64,000 nucleotides of DNA from Nitrosospira briensis (GTDB lineage: Bacteria > Pseudomonadota > Gammaproteobacteria > Burkholderiales > Nitrosomonadaceae), in assembly GCF_900115125.1 (NCBI RefSeq), contig NZ_FOVJ01000003.1:293924-357923 (forward strand), written 5' to 3'. Below the pieces are notes generated by a model. The model saw only the letters and a list, made by a program, of their open reading frames with translations. It did no database searches and had not been told where the DNA came from. Each line of letters begins with the position of its first letter. Position 1 is the stretch's first letter. The translations under genes and the position numbers were made by a program. This document shows, one piece after another, positions 58,033-64,000 of the stretch.

Positions 58033-58247
58033 CTAACCAGATTGAAGAGGCGAGCGCGAATCTGTCTGAAGGCTCATCGCAGCCAGCGAAGCTGGCAGTG
58101 CTACGTGATGCGGATAACGTCGCAGCTCTCCTCTCGAGGACAGCGTTGCGAAAATCTGATCTAGTTGCGGATGAGGAAGAAGATGAGGTTGACCGGATGA
58201 TCCAGTTAAGCGGCATGGTTTACGACGGCATGCATCTCCGCGAGTGA
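58029..58247 (+). CDS. 72-residue acidic hypothetical protein, third coupled ORF
   Basis: The product is a small acidic helical protein with a run DEEEDEVDRM in its C-terminal half and no signal peptide or membrane segment. Its start overlaps the preceding stop by four bases. It converges with the ferritin-like gene. I cannot assign a function. Confidence 0.45.
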   Translation: MTNQIEEASANLSEGSSQPAKLAVLRDADNVAALLSRTALRKSDLVADEEEDEVDRMIQLSGMVYDGMHLRE

Positions 58248-58315
58248 TTCGAGTTTTTGCTTGTAACGATCACTTCTCATCTGCACGGCGCGTCCTTGAC
58301 TGATCACGCCGGTGA

Positions 58316-58777
58316 TCAACCCTTCGGGACCTCGTAAATACTGGTTTTACCCGTCCGGCGCAACATTTTGTTGACACTGTCCGCATGCATTTCTTCCTCG
58401 ACGATGAGGCCGCGGGCATAATCTTCCAGCAATACCGATTTGCCTTGCGTCAGTTCCAGCAGTTGGTAATACGCCGCGCACGACTCGCTTTCATGCGCCA
58501 GCGACTCCCTGAGAATGTCCCCAACGTCATGCAGGTGCGTTTCCAGCAGAGGCCCAATCGAAAGCGAGGGATATCCACCGAGCAGAGTAACGAGTTCGCC
58601 CGCTTTGTGGGCATGCAGCAGGCCCTCTTCCGCTTGTTCCTTGAGCCATTCCACTACAGGAATGCGATTGTAGCCGTAGACCATCAATGAATAGTGCGTA
58701 TACCGCACCACGCCGGCGAGTTCCAGCTCCATGATCTTGTTCAACAGCGCAATAGCCTTGTCTTTATCGAAGTCCAT
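58316..58777 (-). CDS. Ferritin-like / bacterioferritin-family protein
   Basis: The 153-residue four-helix protein has the ferritin-like ligands in IMELELAGVVRYTHYS, EQAEEGLLHAHKAGEL, LAHESESCAAYYQLLEL and GLIVEEEMHADSVNKML, which form a diiron centre. The segment lacks the Met heme ligand found in the bfr gene at 49 kb (EEGLLHAHKA instead of EEMKHA), so it is probably a heme-free paralogue for iron storage or peroxide removal. GGAG precedes the start; a peroxiredoxin gene lies upstream on the same strand. Confidence 0.85.
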   Translation of the reverse strand: MDFDKDKAIALLNKIMELELAGVVRYTHYSLMVYGYNRIPVVEWLKEQAEEGLLHAHKAGELVTLLGGYPSLSIGPLLETHLHDVGDILRESLAHESESCAAYYQLLELTQGKSVLLEDYARGLIVEEEMHADSVNKMLRRTGKTSIYEVPKG

Positions 58778-58913
58778 GAGTTTCTCCTCTATTTCCTCCA
58801 GGGGCGAGAATTACGGGCGCGCCACTATCTCATGCCCCGCAATTCCCTGTCTCCGCCTATAGACCGCAGTTTTCTTTTTCGCTTTCGCAGCACTTATCGC
58901 GGGACGCCGCGTG

Positions 58914-59516
58914 TCACAACGTCTCCGCATGCGTGCCAAGATATTCCGCCACCCCTTCCGGACTGGCCTTCATTCCCGGATCCCCTGTTTTCCAACCGGC
59001 CGGACAGACTTCGCCGTGGCTTTCATGAAACTGCAACGCATCTACCATGCGCAGCATTTCGTCCACGTCGCGTCCCAAGGGAAGATCGTTGACGACCTGG
59101 TGCCGTACAACGCCGCTTTTATCGATCAGGAAAGAGGCGCGCAGCGCTACATGGTCTGGATGACTTACACCGTACGCATGCATGATGTCTCCTCCCACAT
59201 CGGATACCAACGTGATACTCACCGGCCCGATGCCGCCTTTATCCAGGGTGGTATTGCGCCAGGCGTAATGGGTAAACTGGGAGTCTACGGAAACACCGAT
59301 TACTTCCACGTTGCGTTTGCGGAACTCCTCCGCCCGGCGGGAGTGGGCGATAATTTCCGAAGGGCAGACAAATGTGAAATCAAGCGGATAAAAAAACAGC
59401 ACCGCATATTTGCCGGAAATCTCGGTATGAAAATTGAAAGTGTCATTGAAGGTGCCGTCCGGCAGGACAGCAGGCTTGGTAAAGTCGGGTGCGAGATGGG
59501 TAACGAGCACGGACAT
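58914..59516 (-). CDS. 2-Cys peroxiredoxin (AhpC/Prx1 family)
   Basis: The 200-residue enzyme reduces peroxides with the peroxidatic Cys51 (DFTFVCPSEI) and resolving Cys171 (HGEVCPAGW), both in typical context; the Arg of the active site is in VALRASFLID. AGGAGA lies before the ATG at 59516, so the shorter start is preferred over in-frame starts further upstream. It neighbours a ferritin-like gene, consistent with coordinated iron and peroxide control. Confidence 0.93.
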   Translation of the reverse strand: MSVLVTHLAPDFTKPAVLPDGTFNDTFNFHTEISGKYAVLFFYPLDFTFVCPSEIIAHSRRAEEFRKRNVEVIGVSVDSQFTHYAWRNTTLDKGGIGPVSITLVSDVGGDIMHAYGVSHPDHVALRASFLIDKSGVVRHQVVNDLPLGRDVDEMLRMVDALQFHESHGEVCPAGWKTGDPGMKASPEGVAEYLGTHAETL

Positions 59517-59715
59517 TGATTTTCTCCTTTCTGATTTGATTGATATCGCCGCATTTTCTATGATCATCAATATGCGGCCGGCCAGTTACTACCTGCCTTT
59601 TCGTCGGGTCTTGGCAGATTCTTGCTAGATTAGCCTATCCTGGCTTTATACTCCATACGAGAGGCCTTCATCTGTGCGGCTACCCGCATAGGGACTCTGG
59701 ATTCTTGCGGCAGGT

Positions 59716-61248
59716 CTAGAAATTGTAAATCCACTGGTTCAGCAGATTACGTGCCGCATCGGGAATTTCGGATGCAGTCATTCCCACGGGCCCGCCATGC
59801 AGTGTCTGCAATATGTCCGCTGCGGCGCCATGCAGATAAACCGACAGCAACAGCGAATTTTCGGGGCTTAGCCCTTGTGTCAAAAAAGCGCCGGTCATGC
59901 CAGACAGTATATCGCCGGTACCTGCACTGCTCAGGCCGGGATTTCCGCTCGTGTTGATGTAGCGTTTGCCACCCGGCATAGCGCAAATACTGCCTGCGCC
60001 CTTCAACACTACGCAGCAGTTGAAGCGTTCAGCGAGATCTGCCGCTGCAGACATGCGATCACCTTGAACCATTGATATATCCGAACTCAGCAGACGCGCA
60101 GCTTCGGCCGGATGAGGCGTGAGAATAGAAGAAGCCTTGCGATCCTGTAGCAAATTGGCAATTCTGGAGTGGCTGGCGAGAAGATTTAAAGCGTCTGCAT
60201 CCAGCACCAGAGGCAGCTCCGATTCCAGCGCGCAACTTAGCCAGAAGCAGGCGTCGGGGCCTGTCCCAAGTCCCGGACCGGCAATCAGACAATTCAGATT
60301 ATCCAGCTTGAATAGCTCGTTGATCGGGCGCAGCATTAATTCTGGCTGCGCCGTATCCACCCCCAGGGCATTGCCGGCAATCAGGCCGAGATAGATACGG
60401 CCTGCGCCCAGCTTCAACGCTGCCGTGCCAGCAAGAAGCACTGCCCCGATCATTCCTGCCGATCCACCGATGATGCCAATGCTGCCAAACATGCCCTTAT
60501 GACTGTCGGCCGGGCGTGGCAGTGGCATAATTTTTTGCACGTAAGCTTGATCGATCGTCCATGAGCTCGGTTCATGCAACGACGGAACATCTAGATCCAG
60601 CTCGCGTAAAAATATTTCTCCGGAGTAATCAGGGCCGTGATGCGTGAGGAGGCCGGCTTTGAGGCCAATGAACGTGACGGTCATGGCAGCCTTGATCGCT
60701 GCGCCGCGCACCTTGCCGGTATCGCTGCCCAGGCCGCTGGGAACATCCAGCGCAAGCACCGGCAGCTTCATGCTGTTAACGGTATCGATGAGGGCGAGAT
60801 ATTGATCTGTCAGATCACGCCCGCTGCGCGGGTCGAGACCTATGCCGAACAAACCATCTATAAGCGCATCCCACGCCGTGTTTTCGGGGATGTCCAAAAG
60901 TATTTCTCCACCTGAGACGAGCCAGGCATCGAGCATTTGCTTCGCGTCGTCGGACAGGGTTGCGCGCTGGCCAGTAAACACCAGTGTGACCTCGTACCGC
61001 CAAGAGCGCAGATGACGGGCGACGGCGAAGGCGTCGCCACCATTGTTACCAGGGCCTGCCAGAACCAGTACCCTGGTTCTGCCGTGGGTCAGCAACTTGT
61101 CGCGTGCAACCTCGGCTGCGGCGAGGCCAGCTTTTTCCATTAAAAGAGGCGGACTGGGCAAAGCAGCGGCAAGTCGCTCGATTTCACGGATTTCTGCGGT
61201 GGAGTAAATGGCGGTGGAATTATGCTTTTGAGTGCTGCTCATGATCAT
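59716..61248 (-). CDS. nnrD: Bifunctional NAD(P)HX epimerase/dehydratase NnrD
   Basis: This enzyme repairs hydrated NADH and NADPH. The 510-residue protein has the YjeF N-terminal epimerase domain (about 15-220; VLVLAGPGNNGGDAFAVARHL and ALDVPSGLGSDTG) and a C-terminal ribokinase-like dehydratase domain (about 240-500; IGIIGGSAGMIGAVLLAGTAA, LTPHPAEAARLL and GLSSAGTGDILSGMTGAFL). Two close in-frame ATGs (61248 and 61242) are both possible starts. Confidence 0.93.
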   Translation of the reverse strand: MIMSSTQKHNSTAIYSTAEIREIERLAAALPSPPLLMEKAGLAAAEVARDKLLTHGRTRVLVLAGPGNNGGDAFAVARHLRSWRYEVTLVFTGQRATLSDDAKQMLDAWLVSGGEILLDIPENTAWDALIDGLFGIGLDPRSGRDLTDQYLALIDTVNSMKLPVLALDVPSGLGSDTGKVRGAAIKAAMTVTFIGLKAGLLTHHGPDYSGEIFLRELDLDVPSLHEPSSWTIDQAYVQKIMPLPRPADSHKGMFGSIGIIGGSAGMIGAVLLAGTAALKLGAGRIYLGLIAGNALGVDTAQPELMLRPINELFKLDNLNCLIAGPGLGTGPDACFWLSCALESELPLVLDADALNLLASHSRIANLLQDRKASSILTPHPAEAARLLSSDISMVQGDRMSAAADLAERFNCCVVLKGAGSICAMPGGKRYINTSGNPGLSSAGTGDILSGMTGAFLTQGLSPENSLLLSVYLHGAAADILQTLHGGPVGMTASEIPDAARNLLNQWIYNF

Positions 61249-61267
61249 TATGGATTCCGAATTTTTG

Positions 61268-61666
61268 TCACTGCGGCTTGCGAGTCATCTGCACCAACTG
61301 AATGAGGTTTCCGCACGTATCATCAAGGACAGCAATCCGCACCGGTCCCACATCCGCAGGCTGTTGGGTGAACTTGACGCCAATGCCCTTAAGTCTTTCG
61401 TACTCTGCGTCCAGGTCATCCACCTGGGATGAAGTCGCAGGAATCGCATCCTCGACGAGCGCCTTCTTGTACGGTGTCACAGCAGGGTGATCGCTCGGTT
61501 CAAGCAGCAGTTCCGTGCCGTCGGGCTGCTCTTTCGAAACGACGGTCAACCAGCGATATGTTCCCATCGGCACATCATTCTTCACGTTGAATCCGAGCTT
61601 CTCGGTATAGAAGTCCAATGCCCTGGCCTGATCATCGACAAAAACGCTAGTAATGTAGATTCGCAT
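61268..61666 (-). CDS. VOC-family (glyoxalase/bleomycin-resistance fold) protein
   Basis: The 132-residue protein has two beta-alpha-beta modules: ITSVFVDDQARALDFYTEKLGFNV, WLTVVSKEQPDGTELLLEPSDH and GPVRIAVLDDTCGNLIQLVQ. Similar short members are annotated as glyoxalase-related or DNA-binding-like proteins with no fixed function. It lies 19 bases from nnrD on the same strand. Confidence 0.85.
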   Translation of the reverse strand: MRIYITSVFVDDQARALDFYTEKLGFNVKNDVPMGTYRWLTVVSKEQPDGTELLLEPSDHPAVTPYKKALVEDAIPATSSQVDDLDAEYERLKGIGVKFTQQPADVGPVRIAVLDDTCGNLIQLVQMTRKPQ

Positions 61667-61690
61667 TCCCGTTTCCTTTCCAGGTGGGGA

Positions 61691-63094
61691 TTAATCGAAA
61701 GTTCGGTTGCTGCTCACAGTTGATCGAGGTTGACGGAATGAGCCTTGGTTCGAAAAATAATTTTCACTGTTCTTTTTCTCGAAATACATGGCTTGGTCAG
61801 CATGTCGAAGAAGTTGTTGCGCCTCGTCACCATGATCAGGGTAGAGTGCAATCCCAATGCTCGGCAGTATGCAGAGGCTGCAGTCCTCTATTTTCATGGG
61901 TTGGCTGATAACGCTGCGGATTTTTTTGGCCACATTCGAAGCGTGCTCCGGCAATTGGATGTTTTCGAGCAGCACCACAAACTCATCGCCACCCATTCGC
62001 GCGACCGTATCCAAGTCGCGTACACACTGCTTTAGCCGATTGGCAACCTCCTGCAGTAACGCATCCCCCGCAGCATGACCCAAAGAGTCGTTGACTTGTT
62101 TGAAGTTGTTCAAGTCCAGGTAGAGCAGGGACATTTGTCCCTGTTCCCGTCTTGTTCTTGCTAGCGACATTTTCAGGCGATCATGTAAAAGTCCCCGATT
62201 GGGTAGTCCGGTTAGCCCGTCGTATTGCGCCATGTGCTCCAGTCGGGCGTGTAACTGTTTGCGTTCAATGGCTGTGGCAACCTGAGTGGAAACAAATTGC
62301 AGTAGTTCCTTGTCCTTTTCCGTGTAGCGCGCACCGGTTGGATTGCTTTTCAAGGCCAGGGCGCCGATAGTTCCGTTGTGCGAATTGAGAGGAACGGCCA
62401 GCCAGCACGCCCCATTACCGGCGTGGACAGATCGTAATTGCTCGGGAAGGCCAGCCAGCGATTCAGGCCTCAGCAGCAGGGGCTGTCTGCTTCGAATAAC
62501 TTCTGCGCAGAGAGTACTTACGAACGTTTGCTGCTGTTCGGACGCCTCGTCGTGGTCACCCTTGTAGTAAGGAAAGCTCAGCTTATCATTGCTCTCATCG
62601 TGTATCGCCACAAAAAAATTAGTCGCGGACAGCAGTTGGCCGATGATTTGATGAATCAGCTGAAACAAAGAGAGCAGGTCCTCTGCAGTGTGCGCGGCTT
62701 CAGAAATGGCGTAAAGCGCCGCCTGCATTGATTGGGCCTGCTTGCGCTCTGTGATGTCTCGCGCAACAGCAATCCTCAACTGATCGGCTTCGGACCACCG
62801 GGCTGACCACATAATGTGCACCACTTGTCCATCCTTGCGCATATAGCGGTTCTCAAAATCACGTGTAGGATGTCCTGACATGATTTCGTTGGCTGCCTGA
62901 AGGGTTCTCGCTCGATCCTCGGGCACCACCATCTCCAACATAGCCTTGCCAACCATTTCTTTCGGCGTGTAGCCAAAAATGCGTTCACATGCTGCACTGA
63001 CAAAGATAAACCGCCCCTCTCCATCAACGACGCAAATAGCGTCGAGTAGCTGATCTATAAACCTGGCCAATGGTGGGTAAGGTTTTGTATCCAT
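61691..63094 (-). CDS. PAS-GAF-GGDEF diguanylate cyclase
   Basis: The 467-residue cytoplasmic protein has a PAS domain (about 10-120; IDQLLDAICVVDGEGRFIFVSAACERIFGY), a GAF domain (about 130-285) and a GGDEF domain (about 300-450) with the intact catalytic MGGDEF motif preceded by DLNNFKQVNDSLGHAAGD. It should synthesise cyclic di-GMP in response to a ligand or redox signal sensed by PAS or GAF. No EAL domain is present. No clear inhibitory RxxD site is identified. The C-terminus is a short basic tail. Confidence 0.92.
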   Translation of the reverse strand: MDTKPYPPLARFIDQLLDAICVVDGEGRFIFVSAACERIFGYTPKEMVGKAMLEMVVPEDRARTLQAANEIMSGHPTRDFENRYMRKDGQVVHIMWSARWSEADQLRIAVARDITERKQAQSMQAALYAISEAAHTAEDLLSLFQLIHQIIGQLLSATNFFVAIHDESNDKLSFPYYKGDHDEASEQQQTFVSTLCAEVIRSRQPLLLRPESLAGLPEQLRSVHAGNGACWLAVPLNSHNGTIGALALKSNPTGARYTEKDKELLQFVSTQVATAIERKQLHARLEHMAQYDGLTGLPNRGLLHDRLKMSLARTRREQGQMSLLYLDLNNFKQVNDSLGHAAGDALLQEVANRLKQCVRDLDTVARMGGDEFVVLLENIQLPEHASNVAKKIRSVISQPMKIEDCSLCILPSIGIALYPDHGDEAQQLLRHADQAMYFEKKNSENYFSNQGSFRQPRSTVSSNRTFD

Positions 63095-63532
63095 ATGCGA
63101 AGGATACTACCTGGGGTTTGACCGGCCTAGTTTTTTGTAGTCGGTTCCAAAGTTCGTCCGTGGGGCTATTAACGGGCGCGCGCTGACCGCGAAATGCAGG
63201 CAAATCGCTTTGCAGTGCGTTTCTGATAACGGGAGCACGCTCATTGGAGAATTTGGATTAGCGACCCGGTAAGTGTCTCAATGTGTCCGATATGTCCGAT
63301 TGATGCTTTAGGGGGATGTATCAAAGGCAATCATCATTTTCGCCGATCGTCGTGCTGGATTTCCTCCATTCATTTCGCCACAGCCTTATCTCATACCCAT
63401 AGTCAGGAAAAACAGGGCTTTAGCATTGTTGTTTCTACCGTAGTGAAAGGGGAGACCTTATAAGACAGTTGATAGAGATATATCCGTCTATCAGGGAACT
63501 TGGCTTCCAAAAAGATGTCTTCACATTAAGAC
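63095..63532. other. Gene-free stretch before the amoC leader
   Basis: About 440 bases without a convincing gene. A 60-codon plus-strand frame at 63281 (beginning MCPICPIDALGG) has no Shine-Dalgarno and is not called. The promoter for amoC probably lies at the right end. Confidence 0.5.
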
Positions 63533-63560
63533 CACAAAAACTTCACAAAAAAATCACAAA
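63533..63560 (+). promoter_or_regulatory. Three CACAAA motifs at 11-nt spacing upstream of amoC
   Basis: CACAAA occurs at 63533, 63544 and 63555, each followed by or embedded in an A-tract. The exact 11-nt period places the motifs on one face of the helix, as expected of a bent A-tract UP element or an activator site. Confidence 0.4.
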
Positions 63561-63610
63561 CTCTTAACAGTTCGCATCGATACACATGGTGCTTGACAAG
63601 GAGAAGGATG

Positions 63611-63688
63611 ATGAAAAAAGGAAAGTTCATGGCTATTTCGTATTTCACGGGGTTGACAGCAGCAATGCTGGCAGTAGCGCTCTTCTGA
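63611..63688 (+). CDS. 25-codon leader ORF upstream of amoC
   Basis: The ATG at 63611 follows AAGGAGAAG (63598-63606) by four bases. The encoded 25-residue peptide begins MKKGKF and is hydrophobic (contains AAMLAVALF), ending at TGA 63686-63688. It could be a true small membrane peptide or a leader whose translation controls downstream RNA folding. It lies 162 bases before amoC. Confidence 0.5.
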   Translation: MKKGKFMAISYFTGLTAAMLAVALF

Positions 63689-63704
63689 TCCGTAGAGCTG
63701 CTAT

Positions 63705-63831
63705 GGGGATGGCTTCTCCTGCCATCCCCTGGCGTTGGCGGCGGACTCTCTTGATTCGTGAAGGCGCCAAGGGTGCACTTCTCCTGCACCCCTGAATTTT
63801 TTTCGTGATTTCTGGATTCCTTCGGGAATCC
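63705..63831 (+). promoter_or_regulatory. Cluster of stem-loops in the amoC 5' leader
   Basis: Four stems can be drawn: GGGGATGGC/GCCATCCCC (63705-63729), TTGGCG/CGCCAA (63735-63770), GGGTGCA/TGCACCC (63771-63791) and GGATTCC/GGAATCC with a UUCG loop closed by C-G (63814-63831). The third is followed by TTTTTTT (63797-63803) and could act as an intrinsic terminator. The first and third carry CTTCTCCT in their loop regions (63713-63720 and 63778-63785), an exact complement of AGGAGAAG, the leader ORF's Shine-Dalgarno. AGGAG before amoC (63840-63844) can pair with the same loops in part. Confidence 0.55.
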
Positions 63832-63850
63832 GTGATTATAGGAGCTGAAA

Positions 63851-64000
63851 ATGGCTACTGCAGTAGAAAACAGAGCGTTAGACAAGGCAAAGGCAAGCAG
63901 TGCTGCCTTTGACATGTCGGAATGGTACGACTCCAGGTACTACAAGATAGGGCTTTTGCCCATACTGGGGATTGCGATGTTCTGGGTCTGGTTTCAGCGG
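63851..64000 (+). CDS. amoC: Ammonia monooxygenase subunit C, N-terminal part
   Basis: AmoC is a membrane subunit of ammonia monooxygenase, which oxidises ammonia to hydroxylamine. Only the first 50 residues are in the window: [19 protein letters not shown], then [21 protein letters not shown] and the start of the first membrane segment ending FWVWFQR. The YDS(R/K)xYK motif and FWVW match the AmoC N-terminus in betaproteobacterial ammonia oxidisers. AGGAG lies seven bases before the ATG. Whether amoA and amoB follow, or this is a stand-alone amoC copy, cannot be seen. Confidence 0.92.
   Translation, partial: MATAVENRALDKAKASSAAFDMSEWYDSRYYKIGLLPILGIAMFWVWFQR

Noticed and set aside
63281..63463. 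60-codon plus-strand frame starting MCPICPIDALGG
   Set aside because: Cys-rich start looks tempting, but there is no Shine-Dalgarno and the rest has no protein-like character.

Overview
This window looks like chromosomal DNA of a betaproteobacterial ammonia oxidiser, most likely Nitrosospira or a close relative. The strongest evidence is the last 150 bases, which encode the N-terminus of AmoC (ammonia monooxygenase subunit C). The queA-tgt-yajC-secD-secF block, hrcA/nadK/recN, pmbA/darP and many iron-handling genes fit that assignment. I see no insertion sequence, prophage or CRISPR array.

Layout. 0-8 kb holds mixed accessory genes: an ADP-ribosylglycohydrolase-like protein without the usual metal ligands, an AhpD-like protein, two tandem secreted cupins (the first frameshifted), an epimerase/ketopantoate-reductase pair, a DJ-1-like protein and RtcB, followed by tRNA-Leu(CAA). 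8-32 kb is mostly housekeeping: queA, tgt, yajC, secD, secF, dedA, hemH, hrcA, nadK, recN, folE, xthA, pmbA, darP, a Tat-exported transglutaminase, an esterase, a two-component pair and arfB. A LuxR-type receptor lies at 23 kb. 32-48 kb is a minus-strand surface-polysaccharide locus of the ABC-transporter type: Wzm, Wzt with a C-terminal carbohydrate-binding-like domain, a WbdD-like methyltransferase/kinase-like/coiled-coil protein, several glycosyltransferases, methyltransferases, a sulfotransferase, WecB and an epimerase. 48-59.5 kb is an iron and redox region: hemP-bfd-bfr behind a Fur-box-like promoter, a DUF2325 protein, a two-domain multicopper oxidase, a DUF4198-like protein, a PepSY membrane protein, a TonB-dependent siderophore receptor, and later a second ferritin-like protein and a 2-Cys peroxiredoxin. 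A luxI gene, preceded by a good lux box and coupled to a degenerate receiver-like gene, lies inside this region, as do three coupled small ORFs that I do not recognise. 59.7-63.1 kb carries nnrD, a VOC protein and a PAS-GAF-GGDEF protein.

The most interesting stretch is the roughly 320 bases before amoC. It has three CACAAA motifs spaced exactly 11 nt apart and a 25-codon hydrophobic leader ORF with a strong Shine-Dalgarno sequence. Four stem-loops follow. Two of them carry the same CTTCTCCT segment, which is perfectly complementary to the leader Shine-Dalgarno; one of these two precedes a T7 run. The last has an extra-stable cUUCGg loop just before the amoC ribosome-binding site. Together they look like an uncharacterised RNA-level control element for ammonia monooxygenase.
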